The notes under the pieces are model-generated. The model made no database searches, was not told the origin of the DNA, and worked only from the letters and a program-made list of their open reading frames with translations. 64,000 bases of DNA from Sphingomonas sp. AX6. Its GTDB lineage: Bacteria; Pseudomonadota; Alphaproteobacteria; Sphingomonadales; Sphingomonadaceae. Below, one piece after another: positions 17,214 through 25,630 of the stretch. Where the stretch lies: assembly GCF_902506605.1 (NCBI RefSeq), contig NZ_LR733979.1, positions 2,712,008 to 2,776,007 on the forward strand, written 5' to 3'. The stretch's first letter is position 1; each line of letters begins with the position of its first letter. The translations under genes were made by a program, and so were the position numbers.

Positions 17214-17534
17214 TCAGTTGTTGTCGTCCTTGTCGTCCGACGTATCGACGCCCAGGTCGTCGTCGCCGCCCAGATCGACATCATCGTCGGCCGAGGGCTC
17301 TTCGTCCTCGTCCACGTCCAGATCGTCGTCACCGAGATCCGAATCCTTCTTCACGGGCTCCTTCTCGGGCTTGGCGGCCTCGAAGGGCAGCGGCTGCTTC
17401 GACTTCAGGATCGGTTCAGGCGTCCACTGATTACCGCATTCGATGCAGACGACGGGATCGTCCTTGCCCAGATCGTAGAACCGCGTTCCGCATTTCGGGC
17501 AGCCACGTTTCGTGCCCCATTCCGGCTTCACCAT
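17214..17534 (-). CDS. FYDLN-type acidic zinc-ribbon protein (TIGR02300 family)
   Basis: A 106-residue protein of the alphaproteobacterial FYDLN family. The N-terminus MVKPEWGTKRGCPKCGTRFY is followed by DLGKDDPVVCIECGNQW, so two CxxC pairs form a probable zinc ribbon. From about residue 60 the chain is almost entirely Asp/Glu with some Ser (DLGDDDLDVDEDEEPSADDD). The family name comes from the FYDLN-like string, here FYDLG. The function is unknown; a nucleic-acid or transcription-related role is often suggested from the ribbon. It is divergent from aroA across 137 bp. Confidence 0.9.
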   Translation of the reverse strand: MVKPEWGTKRGCPKCGTRFYDLGKDDPVVCIECGNQWTPEPILKSKQPLPFEAAKPEKEPVKKDSDLGDDDLDVDEDEEPSADDDVDLGGDDDLGVDTSDDKDDNN

Positions 17535-17671
17535 GTGTCGCCTCTGTCCTTATCGAAGAGAAAAAGAGAATCGAAAGAGAATCGATGGATACGCGCCAAA
17601 GCGAGCCTTGGCAGCGCGAAAGTTGGCGCGCCTTGCCATAGCCGGGGGCCGCTGTCAAAGACGCGCCACCC

Positions 17672-18997
17672 ATGCACAGCCCCCCCCCCCAGCCCCGCAG
17701 CATTGCCCGCGCCGAGCGTTTGCGCGGGATCGTGCGCGTGCCGGGCGACAAGTCGATCAGCCACCGCTCGCTGATGCTGGGCAGCTTGGCGGTGGGCACC
17801 ACGCGGATCACCGGATTGCTGGAAGGCGAAGACGTACTCGCCACTGCCGCAGCGATGCGGGCGATGGGCGCGACGATCGACCGCAGCGATGATGGCGTGT
17901 GGACCGTCGATGGCGTCGGCGTTGGTGGTCTGCTCCAGCCGACACAAGCACTCGACATGGGCAATTCGGGCACGTCGACCCGGCTGCTGATGGGTTTGAT
18001 CGCGAGCCACGCCATCACCGCGACCTTTACGGGCGACGCGTCCTTGTCGTCGCGACCGATGGGCCGGGTGATCGAGCCACTGTCGTTGATGGGTGCGGAC
18101 ATTACCGCGTCGCCCGGTGGACGCCTGCCGGCGATGGTGCGCGGGCTGACGCCTGCGATTCCGATCCAATATACCCTGCCCGTCGCCTCGGCGCAGGTGA
18201 AGTCGGCGATCCTGCTTGCAGCGCTGAACACGCCGGGCATCACCCGCGTCATCGAACCGGTGCCTACCCGCGACCATAGCGAGCGGATGCTGAGCGGATT
18301 CGGGGCGGAGATAACCAGCGAAGATGGCCCCAATGGCCGCATCATCCAGGTCCGCGGAGAGGCCGAGCTTCGCCCTCAGGACATCACCGTCCCCGGCGAT
18401 CCCTCGTCGGCGGGATTCTGGATGGTCGCCGGGTCGATCGTGCCGGGCGCGGACATCAGGATCGAGAATGTCGGCATGAATCCGACGCGCACCGGCCTGC
18501 TGACGGCGCTAAAGGCGATGGGCGCAGACATCGAAGCCCTGAACGAGCGCATCGTCGGCGGAGAGCCGGTTGCCGACCTGCGCGTGCGTCACGCCAGCCT
18601 AACCGCGATCGACGTGCCGCACGATCTCGCGCCGTCGATGATCGACGAATATCCCGCACTGTTCGTCGCCGCCGCCTTCGCTGCGGGCCGCACAGTCGCC
18701 CGCGGCGCGCACGAGCTACGCGTCAAGGAATCGGACCGGATCGCCACCATGCGCGTGGCGCTGGAGGCGTGCGGCGTCGCTTGCGAGGAATTTGAGGACG
18801 GCCTTGCGATCACCGGCACCGGTGGTGATCCGATTCCCGGCGGCGCACGGGTCGCCTCGAAACTCGATCATCGTATCGCAATGTCGATGGTGGTGGCTGG
18901 ACTCCACGCGGCTGCCGCGATTGGCATCGACGACATATCGCCGGTCGCGACCAGCTACCCCGATTTCTTCTCCACCCTTGACGCCCTCGCCTCCTGA
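17672..18997 (+). CDS. aroA: 3-phosphoshikimate 1-carboxyvinyltransferase (EPSP synthase)
   Basis: Transfers the enolpyruvyl group of PEP to shikimate 3-phosphate, step six of the shikimate pathway. The 441 residues fit the family. Motifs: RVPGDKSISHRSLML near residue 24 (phosphate-binding Lys/Ser/Arg), LDMGNSGTSTRLLMG (family signature), RPMGRVIEPL, VPGDPSSAGFWMVAG and RVKESDRIATM. The pattern LEGEDVLATAAAMRAMGA is seen in class II glyphosate-tolerant-type enzymes, but class was not tested. The start codon is followed almost at once by a run of 11 C bases, so codons 4-6 are all CCC. cmk begins 19 bp after its stop, giving an aroA-cmk-rpsA cluster. Confidence 0.96.
   Translation: MHSPPPQPRSIARAERLRGIVRVPGDKSISHRSLMLGSLAVGTTRITGLLEGEDVLATAAAMRAMGATIDRSDDGVWTVDGVGVGGLLQPTQALDMGNSGTSTRLLMGLIASHAITATFTGDASLSSRPMGRVIEPLSLMGADITASPGGRLPAMVRGLTPAIPIQYTLPVASAQVKSAILLAALNTPGITRVIEPVPTRDHSERMLSGFGAEITSEDGPNGRIIQVRGEAELRPQDITVPGDPSSAGFWMVAGSIVPGADIRIENVGMNPTRTGLLTALKAMGADIEALNERIVGGEPVADLRVRHASLTAIDVPHDLAPSMIDEYPALFVAAAFAAGRTVARGAHELRVKESDRIATMRVALEACGVACEEFEDGLAITGTGGDPIPGGARVASKLDHRIAMSMVVAGLHAAAAIGIDDISPVATSYPDFFSTLDALAS
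17680..17690 (+). repeat. Poly-C tract (11 C) just inside aroA
   Basis: Eleven consecutive C bases cover the end of codon 3 through the start of codon 7 of aroA. A gain or loss of one base would shift the frame of nearly the whole gene unless translation began downstream. It is the longest homopolymer I noticed in a coding region of the window. Confidence 0.8.
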
Positions 18998-19016
18998 GTA
19001 GTTGTATCCCGCCATT

Positions 19017-19655
19017 ATGATTATTGCCGTCGACGGACCCGCCGCATCGGGCAAGGGCACGATCGCCCGTGCGCTTGCGCGCCATTACGGGCTCCCCCAC
19101 CTCGATACCGGGCTGCTGTACCGCGCGGTCGCAGCCAGCGTGATGCGCAACGACCTGACGCCTGAGCGCGAGGCGGACGCCGTCGCCTGCTGCGATTTCG
19201 ATGATTCGCTGATGGATGACCCCTGGCTGCGCACCGATGAGGTCGGACGCGTCGCGTCGATCGTCTCTGCCCACCCGCTCGTCCGTGCGTCACTGTTCCA
19301 GCGTCAGCGGCGGTTTGCGCAGCAACCGGGCGGCGCGGTGCTCGACGGACGCGATATCGGGACCGTGATTGCGCCCGATGCCGACGCCAAATTGTTCGTG
19401 AAGGCAACCCCCACGATCCGCGCGCGCCGCCGCCATGCCGATCTGCGGGCGCAGGGTTCCCACGCCAGCCTGGACAAGGTGCTGGCCGATATCCGGTCGC
19501 GCGACGACCGCGACATGGGACGGGGTGCGGCCCCCTTGCGCCAGGCCGCCGATGCTGCCTTGCTCGACACCAGCTTTCTCTCTATAGACGCCGCCGTCCA
19601 GCGGGCGATTGCGCTCGTGGAGGCTCGGACGGCGGCGAAGGCGATGACAGCCTAG
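19017..19655 (+). CDS. cmk: Cytidylate kinase
   Basis: Phosphorylates CMP and dCMP using ATP. The 212 residues begin MIIAVDGPAASGKGTIARAL, containing the P-loop GPAASGKGT. LDTGLLYRAVA (nucleoside-binding DTGxxYR) follows at about residue 31, then DGRDIGTVIAPDADAKLFV and the lid Arg cluster RARRRHADLRAQG. ATG 19017 is preferred to the in-frame TTG at 19002 because the P-loop then starts where the family expects it. It lies between aroA and rpsA, a standard arrangement. Confidence 0.95.
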   Translation: MIIAVDGPAASGKGTIARALARHYGLPHLDTGLLYRAVAASVMRNDLTPEREADAVACCDFDDSLMDDPWLRTDEVGRVASIVSAHPLVRASLFQRQRRFAQQPGGAVLDGRDIGTVIAPDADAKLFVKATPTIRARRRHADLRAQGSHASLDKVLADIRSRDDRDMGRGAAPLRQAADAALLDTSFLSIDAAVQRAIALVEARTAAKAMTA

Positions 19656-19849
19656 CCACTGACAGGCGCGAGGCGGATCGGCAAAGACCGGTCGCGCCGA
19701 CGCGCCCGTTTTCGTTGTCACGCTCCTCATGCGAAGGCTTTGGCCCGAAGGACGCCGCGACCGGTATTCGGCCGACGCGGCATATCGGCCACAAGACCGC
19801 CGGACTCAACCGGCTGGCCGGACAAGACGTGACAGGAACCACCACCAAC

Positions 19850-21553
19850 ATGGCCACCACGGCATCCCCCTCGCGCGACGATTTCGCAGCGCTTCTCGAA
19901 CAGACCCTTGGCGATAGCGACGGCTTTGAAGGCCGCGTCGTCATCGGCACCGTTACCGGCATCGAAAACGACCTCGCCATCATCGACGTCGGCCTCAAGA
20001 GCGAAGGCCGCGTGCCGCTGCGCGAATTCGCCGCACCGGGCCAGCCCGCAGAGCTGAAGGTCGGCGACGAAGTCGAAGTCTATGTCGATCGCGTCGAGAA
20101 TGCGAACGGCGAAGCGATGCTCAGCCGCGACCGCGCCCGCCGCGAAGCCGCATGGGACAAGCTGGAAACCGAATTCGCCAAGACCGCCCGCGTCGAAGGC
20201 GTCATCTTCGGCCGCGTGAAGGGCGGCTTCACCGTCGATCTGAACGGTGCCGTGGCCTTCCTGCCCGGCAGCCAGGTCGATATCCGCCCGGTCCGCGACG
20301 TGCAGCCGCTGATGGACATGCCGCAACCGTTCCAGATCCTGAAGATGGACCGCAAGCGCGGCAACATCGTCGTGTCGCGTCGCGCGATCCTGGAAGAAAC
20401 CCGCGCCGAGCAGCGTTCGGGCCTGATTCTCAGCCTGGCGGAAGGCCAGATCATCGACGGCGTCGTCAAGAACATCACTGATTATGGTGCGTTCGTCGAT
20501 CTGGGCGGCATCGACGGCCTGCTCCACGTCACAGATTTGAGCTACAAGCGGGTCAACCATCCGTCGGAAATGCTGAACATCGGCGACACCGTGAAGGTGC
20601 AGATCATCCGCATCAACAAGGACACGCAGCGCATCTCGCTCGGCATGAAGCAGCTTGAGAGCGATCCGTGGGATGGCGCGACCTCGAAATACCCGGTCGG
20701 CGCAAAGCTCAATGGCCGCGTGACCAACATCACCGAATATGGTGCGTTCGTCGAACTGGAAGCAGGCATCGAAGGCCTGGTCCATGTCAGCGAAATGAGC
20801 TGGACCAAGAAGAATGTGCATCCCGGCAAGATCGTATCGACCAGCCAGGAAGTCGAAGTCGTCGTCCTCGAAGTCGATCAGGAAAAGCGCCGCATTTCGC
20901 TTGGCCTCAAGCAGGCGCAGGACAATCCGTGGGATGCGTTCGCCGCCGCCCATCCGGTCGGCACCGAAGTCGAAGGCGAAGTCAAGAATGCGACCGAATT
21001 CGGCCTGTTCATCGGTCTGGACGGCGATGTGGACGGCATGGTCCACATGTCGGACATCGCATGGGGCATTTCGGGCGAAGACGCGCTCAACCTGCACCGC
21101 AAGGGCGAGATGGTGAAGGCCGTCGTCCTCGCGATCGAAGCCGACAAGGAGCGGATCTCGCTCGGCATGAAGCAGCTTGAGCGTGGCGGTCCGGTTGCGG
21201 CCGGTGCGGGCGACAAGCTGAACAAGGGTTCGATCGTCACAGTCACCGTCCTCGAAGTTCGCGACGCGGGCCTTGAAGTGCAGACCGGCGACGATGGTGC
21301 GACCGGCTTCATCAAGCGTACCGATCTGGGACGCGACCGCGACGAGCAGCGCCCCGAGCGCTTCCAGGTCGGTCAGAAGTTCGACGCGCTGGTATCCGGC
21401 TTCGATCGGTCGAAAAAGCCGACCTTCTCGATCAAGGCGATGCAGATCGCCGAAGAGAAGCAGGCCGTCGCGCAATATGGTTCGTCGGACTCGGGTGCGT
21501 CGCTGGGCGACATCCTCGGCGAAGCGCTAAAGGCACGCGAAGAAAAGAAATAA
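19850..21553 (+). CDS. rpsA: 30S ribosomal protein S1
   Basis: RNA-binding ribosomal protein needed for initiation on most mRNAs. The 567-residue product has six S1 (OB-fold) repeats. The first two are degenerate and ribosome-binding; the later four are clear from repeated signatures such as KNITDYGAFVDLGGIDGLLHV, TNITEYGAFVELEAGIEGLV and KNATEFGLFIGLDGDVDGMV. Repeated GMKQLE/GLKQAQ segments end the repeats. ATG 19850 is chosen from the start of the first S1 fold, with AGGAAC upstream; an in-frame extension to 19715 lacks homology features. A strong terminator follows the stop. Confidence 0.97.
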   Translation: MATTASPSRDDFAALLEQTLGDSDGFEGRVVIGTVTGIENDLAIIDVGLKSEGRVPLREFAAPGQPAELKVGDEVEVYVDRVENANGEAMLSRDRARREAAWDKLETEFAKTARVEGVIFGRVKGGFTVDLNGAVAFLPGSQVDIRPVRDVQPLMDMPQPFQILKMDRKRGNIVVSRRAILEETRAEQRSGLILSLAEGQIIDGVVKNITDYGAFVDLGGIDGLLHVTDLSYKRVNHPSEMLNIGDTVKVQIIRINKDTQRISLGMKQLESDPWDGATSKYPVGAKLNGRVTNITEYGAFVELEAGIEGLVHVSEMSWTKKNVHPGKIVSTSQEVEVVVLEVDQEKRRISLGLKQAQDNPWDAFAAAHPVGTEVEGEVKNATEFGLFIGLDGDVDGMVHMSDIAWGISGEDALNLHRKGEMVKAVVLAIEADKERISLGMKQLERGGPVAAGAGDKLNKGSIVTVTVLEVRDAGLEVQTGDDGATGFIKRTDLGRDRDEQRPERFQVGQKFDALVSGFDRSKKPTFSIKAMQIAEEKQAVAQYGSSDSGASLGDILGEALKAREEKK

Positions 21554-21563
21554 GTGGTATAAA

Positions 21564-21604
21564 GGGGCGCGGCGCGGATTTTTCCGCCCGCGCCCTTTCT
21601 TTAT
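21564..21604 (+). terminator. Rho-independent terminator after rpsA
   Basis: GGGCGCGG-CGCGGA pairs with TCCGC-CCGCGCCC around a T-rich loop and runs into TTTCTTTAT. It lies 11 bases beyond the rpsA stop and separates it from ihfB. Confidence 0.85.
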
Positions 21605-21715
21605 CCGGATCAGTTGTTATTGATCCAGATCAAGTGGGTCGGCGTTTTTGACCTTGGGCTTTGAACCGGGTTGTCGCCATGGGCCGGGCGGCATCCTTTG
21701 ATTGAGGAGAGCCGT

Positions 21716-21994
21716 ATGATTCGATCCGAACTCGTGCAGCTCCTGATGCGCGACAATCCCGATCTGTCGGCACGCGATGTCGAACGGATCGTTACCGTAT
21801 TTTTCGATGAAATCACCCAGCGCCTGTCCGCCGACGGTCGCGTCGAACTACGCGGTTTCGGCGCATTCTCGACCCGTGCCCGCGACGCCCGAACGGGCCG
21901 CAACCCGCGCACCGGCGAATCGGTCGAGGTCGAGGCGAAACGCGTCCCCTATTTCAAACCCGGCAAGGAAATGCGCGCGCGCCTGAACGTGTAG
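21716..21994 (+). CDS. ihfB: Integration host factor beta subunit
   Basis: DNA-bending HU/IHF-family nucleoid protein, partner of IhfA, acting in recombination, transcription and replication. The 92 residues begin [20 protein letters not shown]. They include [15 protein letters not shown] (beta arm start), GRNPRTGE with the conserved Asn-Pro that intercalates DNA, and [15 protein letters not shown] at the end. The start is fixed by TTGAGGAG eight bases upstream of ATG 21716. Location directly after rpsA is the usual proteobacterial order. Confidence 0.96.
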   Translation: MIRSELVQLLMRDNPDLSARDVERIVTVFFDEITQRLSADGRVELRGFGAFSTRARDARTGRNPRTGESVEVEAKRVPYFKPGKEMRARLNV

Positions 21995-22069
21995 CGCGCA
22001 CCTAACTTCTGATGGATATTTGCCCAACACATCAGGGCGTGATGACGTCGGGCGGCCCGGCTTGATCGG

Positions 22070-22136
22070 CATTCCCGCGCAGGCGGGTATCCATAACTTG
22101 CGACAGCGCTAATGGATTCCCGCCTACGCGGGAATG
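22070..22136. repeat. Palindromic intergenic repeat (CATTCCCGC type)
   Basis: CATTCCCGCGCAGGCGGG and its partner CCCGCCTACGCGGGAATG face each other across TATCCATA and AATGGATT arms, giving a near-perfect stem of about 25 bp. A close relative is at 61176-61248. Lies between ihfB and tRNA-Leu; the rest of this ~385-bp spacer shows no gene. Confidence 0.8.
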
Positions 22137-22380
22137 ACGGATTGGGTGGTTGCGCAATTCACCATCAAATCCTTTTACTACAGCAGCCCTCCACGCTTGA
22201 CCCCGCGCGTTCAATCCGCTTCGTGCATGTTACCGCGATGGTCGGATTTCGGTTCGGGTCGAGGCGAAAATGATGCTTCGCGAGAACTGGCGCGCAGCGT
22301 GCTTTCTGCACGTGAGCACCGGAAGCGCAGCGAAGCGTCGTTTGCAGCCCGTCCCGGACCGAAAGCCGACCGTCGCGCAG

Positions 22381-22466
22381 GCGGACGTGGCGGAATGGTA
22401 GACGCTGGGGACTTAAAATCCTCTTCCCACAAAGGAGTGCGGGTTCGAGTCCCGCCGTCCGCACCA
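22381..22466 (+). tRNA. tRNA-Leu(UAA)
   Basis: An 86-nt class II tRNA: acceptor GCGGACG/CGTCCGC, D-arm TGGCGGAATGGTAGACGC, anticodon loop CTTAAAA with UAA, long variable arm, T-arm GGTTCGAGTCC, encoded CCA at 22464-22466. Confidence 0.95.
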
Positions 22467-22562
22467 TCTGGCCCGACGGGGCCGGGGTGGTGCAAGCCCG
22501 TTAACCAAATCGCAAACCGCGCCCGTTAAGCTGGGCGATGCAACGATTTAGGAGGGGGTGCG

Positions 22563-22688
22563 ATGGACCGCGATCCCGAACCGAAGACCGACAACCGCCG
22601 CGCGCGTGCCGATCGCAGGACAACACCCGATCCCGCTTATGTGGGTGAGGAACGTCGCAAGGGCGACCGCCGCTCTCGTAACGGCTGA
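22563..22688 (+). CDS. Small arginine-rich protein (41 aa)
   Basis: A 41-residue open frame opens six bases after AGGAGGGGG, as strong a ribosome-binding site as any in the window. The product is highly charged: MDRDPEPKTDNRRARADRR, then TTPDPAYVGEERRKGDRRSR. The ERRKGDRRSR ending is typical of short basic proteins that I associate with sphingomonad genomes, but no function is known to me. The strong Shine-Dalgarno and high GC at third codon positions argue that it is real. It lies between tRNA-Leu and the convergent cvpA. Confidence 0.65.
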   Translation: MDRDPEPKTDNRRARADRRTTPDPAYVGEERRKGDRRSRNG

Positions 22689-22719
22689 GCAGCACGGGCG
22701 AACGGCCACGCCAACAGGG

Positions 22720-23277
22720 TCAATCGCGTTTGCCCTTTGCCGGTGGCGCGTCGTCCTCTTCCTCGAACAAAGGCAGGCCGCGTTTTCGCCGGTCGACGAA
22801 CTCGCCGATGCTGGCGCTGGTCGCATTGAGCAGCGGATAGCTTCGCGCCTGCGTCATCCATTCGGGACGCTGGGTTGGCCCGCCGTTCCACGTGTCGAGC
22901 AGCAGAACCGCCAGCATGAACGCCAGGCTCGCGATGATCAGCGCCTTGACCGCACCGAACCCCAACCCCAACACCCGGTCGATCGGGCCGAGGATCGAAT
23001 TGCGGGTCCGGCTGCCGATGGCGTTGGCGATGATCCGCCCGAATGCGTAAGTTCCGCCTGCGACCAGCACGAAGGCGAGCGTCGCCGCGCCCGAACTGGT
23101 CCCGACATAGTCGCGCAGAAACTCGGTCGCGGGCAAATGCAGCATTCGCACTGCCAGCACGACGAGGACGAACGCGAACAGCGCCAGCACTTCGAACACG
23201 AAACCACGCATCCAGCCGAGCACGGCAGCGCCCCCGACCAGAACCAGCATCAGAATGTCGAGCGAGGTAAAGCCCAT
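22720..23277 (-). CDS. cvpA: CvpA family inner-membrane protein
   Basis: A 185-residue membrane protein with four hydrophobic helices in the first 150 residues (LDILMLVLVGGAAVLGWMRG, EVLALFAFVLVVLAVRML, AATLAFVLVAGGTYAFGRII, FGAVKALIIASLAFMLAVLL). The helix-one GxxRG and the following phenylalanine-rich stretch match the CvpA/colicin V production family. The tail is charged and soluble. CvpA proteins are linked to envelope homeostasis, but the molecular role is unclear. It lies 11 bp after radA on the same strand, suggesting a radA-cvpA operon. Confidence 0.9.
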   Translation of the reverse strand: MGFTSLDILMLVLVGGAAVLGWMRGFVFEVLALFAFVLVVLAVRMLHLPATEFLRDYVGTSSGAATLAFVLVAGGTYAFGRIIANAIGSRTRNSILGPIDRVLGLGFGAVKALIIASLAFMLAVLLLDTWNGGPTQRPEWMTQARSYPLLNATSASIGEFVDRRKRGLPLFEEEDDAPPAKGKRD

Positions 23278-23288
23278 ATCGCCAAGCG

Positions 23289-24662
23289 CTAGCCGCGCCC
23301 CAGCATATGGTCAACGAAGGACGACAGGCTGGCAAAGGAGGACAGCTTCATCGTCGCGCCGTCATTGGGTTGGGCCGCGGGGACCAACGCGCGACCGAAC
23401 CCCAGCTTCGCCGATTCGCGCAAGCGAAGCGCACCGTGCGCGACGGGCCGGATTTCGCCCGACAAGGCGACTTCGCCGAACGCCACCGAATCGCTCGCGA
23501 CCGGACGTTCGCTGAGTGCCGAGATCAGCGCGGCCGCAACCGCCATGTCGGCGGCAGGGTCTTGCACGCGGTAGCCACCCGCGATGTTCAGATACACTTC
23601 GCTGGTCGAGAAACTAAGTCCGCACCGCGCCTCCAGCACCGCCAGGATCATCGCCAACCTGCCCGAATCCCAGCCAACGACCGCCCGCCTGGGCGTCGCC
23701 CCGCTGGCCAGCCGCACCACCAGTGCCTGGATTTCGACCAGCACCGGGCGCGTGCCTTCCAGCGCAGGAAACACCACCGTCCCGGTCACGCTTTCGTCGC
23801 GGCTCGTGAGGAACAAGCTCGACGGGTTGGCAATCTCGGTCAACCCTTCAGTGGCCATCGCAAAGACGCCGATTTCGTCGGTGCCGCCGAAACGGTTCTT
23901 GGTCGCGCGCAGGATGCGATACTGGTGGCTGCGCTCGCCCTCGAACGCCAGCACGGTATCGACCATATGTTCCAGCACGCGTGGCCCTGCGATCGTCCCA
24001 TCCTTGGTGACATGGCCGACCAGCACCAGCGCGGTGCCGTGCTCCTTGGCGAAACGGATCAGTTCCTGCGCCGACGCCCGCACCTGGCTCACCGTCCCCG
24101 GTGCCCCTTCGATCAGGTCGCTGTGCATCGTCTGGATCGAATCGATCACCAACAGGTCGGGAGTCGCCGCCCCGCCCAGCGTTGTCAGGATGTCGCGAAC
24201 CGACGTTGCCGCCGCCAATTGCACCGGGGCATTGCCCAGCCCCAGTCGCCGCGCGCGCAACCGCACCTGGTCTGCCGCCTCCTCGCCTGACACATACGCA
24301 ACGCTCTTGCCCGCCAGCGCCAGTTTCGCGGCCGCCTGCAATAGCAGCGTCGATTTGCCGATCCCCGGATCGCCGCCGATCAGGATCGCCGATCCCTCAA
24401 CGAAACCGCCGCCCAATGCGCGGTCAAGCTCGGCGATGCCGGTCGCCATCCGGTCGGGCAGCGGAATGTCCGAATCGAGCCCCGACATCAGGATCGGGCG
24501 CCCACCCGATTGCAGATTATGCTTGGCCGCAAACGGCGTCACATTCGTCCCCGCATCCTCGACCAGCGTGTTCCATTCGCCGCAATCGCCGCATTGCCCC
24601 GCCCATTTGGACGCGACAGACCCGCATTGCTGGCAGACATAACGCTTCTGAAGTTTGGCCAT
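23289..24662 (-). CDS. radA: DNA repair protein RadA
   Basis: RecA-related ATPase and branch-migration helicase that works with RecA in recombinational repair. The 457 residues show a four-Cys zinc finger (Cys10, Cys13, Cys24, Cys27 in VCQQCG and GQCGDCGEW), Walker A GGDPGIGKSTLLLQ near residue 97, the RadA-specific KNRFG motif (ATKNRFGGTDEIGVF), and a C-terminal Lon-protease-like domain (GGYRVQDPAADMAVAAALIS). The length is standard. It is divergent from mtgA. Confidence 0.97.
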   Translation of the reverse strand: MAKLQKRYVCQQCGSVASKWAGQCGDCGEWNTLVEDAGTNVTPFAAKHNLQSGGRPILMSGLDSDIPLPDRMATGIAELDRALGGGFVEGSAILIGGDPGIGKSTLLLQAAAKLALAGKSVAYVSGEEAADQVRLRARRLGLGNAPVQLAAATSVRDILTTLGGAATPDLLVIDSIQTMHSDLIEGAPGTVSQVRASAQELIRFAKEHGTALVLVGHVTKDGTIAGPRVLEHMVDTVLAFEGERSHQYRILRATKNRFGGTDEIGVFAMATEGLTEIANPSSLFLTSRDESVTGTVVFPALEGTRPVLVEIQALVVRLASGATPRRAVVGWDSGRLAMILAVLEARCGLSFSTSEVYLNIAGGYRVQDPAADMAVAAALISALSERPVASDSVAFGEVALSGEIRPVAHGALRLRESAKLGFGRALVPAAQPNDGATMKLSSFASLSSFVDHMLGRG

Positions 24663-24766
24663 ATCGGAACGCGTAGCGCGTGTGGAACGAAAAGGGAATA
24701 TCCCGCGCGGTTGCGTTCGCCCGCCCCTTGCGGCATCGGCGTGGTGGCAGTCGAAAAGGAACGATC

Positions 24767-25486
24767 ATGGCGACCAACGCGGCACCCGCTCGCCCCAAAA
24801 AACCGCGCCGCATCGTGCGGCGGCTGTTCGTGTGGGGTTTGAAACTGTTCCTGTTGTTCGTGGTCGCGTCGCTGCTATGGGTTGTCGCTTACCGCTTCAT
24901 CAACCCGCCCGTCACCTTCACGATGATGGGCGACTGGTTCGAAGGGCGCAGCATCACCAAACAATGGATGCCGCTGAACGAAATCGACCCGGCGATGGCG
25001 CGAGCGGCTATTGCGGCGGAAGATTCGGATTTCTGCTCGCATTCGGGTTTCGACTATGCGGCGATCGCCTCGGCCGCCGCGAGAAACGCGCAGGGCGGAC
25101 GAACTCGCGGCGGATCGACCATTTCCCAGCAAACCGCGAAGAATGCGTTTCTTTGGCAAGGGGGCGGCTTTTTTCGCAAAGGGCTTGAGGCTTGGTTCAC
25201 CGTTCTGATCGAGCTGGTGTGGGGCAAGCAGCGGATCATGGAAGTGTACCTGAACGTCGCGGAGACGGGCATCGGCACATACGGCGTCAATGCGGGATCG
25301 CAGCGATATTTCGGGCATGGCGCGTCGCAGATGAGCAATCGCGAGGCCGCACAGATCGCCGCGGTGCTGCCCTTGCCCAAGAAGCGCGCGGGCAAATCGC
25401 CGTCAGGGTTTACCGCGCGCTATGCGAGCACGATCCAGCGGCGGATTTCGGTGGTGTCAAACGAGGGGCTCGACGACTGCCTTTAA
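24767..25486 (+). CDS. mtgA: Monofunctional biosynthetic peptidoglycan transglycosylase
   Basis: Polymerises lipid II into glycan strands at the periplasmic face of the inner membrane. The 239 residues have a cytoplasmic basic stretch, one membrane anchor (LFVWGLKLFLLFVVASLLWV), then the GT51 fold. IAAEDSDFCSHSGFD contains the catalytic Glu, followed by GGSTISQQTAKNAFLW, KQRIMEVYLNVAETG and REAAQIAAVLP. ATG 24767 is chosen since AAAAGGA lies upstream and the anchor then falls near the N-terminus. No transpeptidase domain is present, which defines the monofunctional class. Confidence 0.95.
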   Translation: MATNAAPARPKKPRRIVRRLFVWGLKLFLLFVVASLLWVVAYRFINPPVTFTMMGDWFEGRSITKQWMPLNEIDPAMARAAIAAEDSDFCSHSGFDYAAIASAAARNAQGGRTRGGSTISQQTAKNAFLWQGGGFFRKGLEAWFTVLIELVWGKQRIMEVYLNVAETGIGTYGVNAGSQRYFGHGASQMSNREAAQIAAVLPLPKKRAGKSPSGFTARYASTIQRRISVVSNEGLDDCL

Positions 25487-25508
25487 GTCAGGCGACGCCA
25501 GCCACAGT

Positions 25509-25603
25509 CGTCATTGCGAGCGCAGCGAAGCAATCCAGCAAACCACGCGTGCGACGCTCTAGATTGCTTCGCTCTAGATTGCTTCGCTGCGCTCGCAATG
25601 ACG
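25509..25603. repeat. Palindromic repeat (CGTCATTGCGAGCG type)
   Basis: The arms CGTCATTGCGAGCGCAGCGA and TCGCTGCGCTCGCAATGACG are exact complements, and the inner part adds AGCAATC/GATTGCTTCGCT, partly duplicated. A diverged copy is at 51978-52053. Lies between convergent mtgA and the lipoprotein gene. Confidence 0.8.
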
Positions 25604-25630
25604 GTTGGGCTCAGGCGAAGTCAGTTCACG

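Noticed and set aside
19727..21475. 582-residue minus-strand frame opposite rpsA
   Set aside because: Shadow of the S1 coding sequence; no family features, and rpsA is beyond doubt.
22165..22495. Minus-strand frames over tRNA-Leu
   Set aside because: They are translations of the tRNA complement, a common artefact; the cloverleaf is complete.
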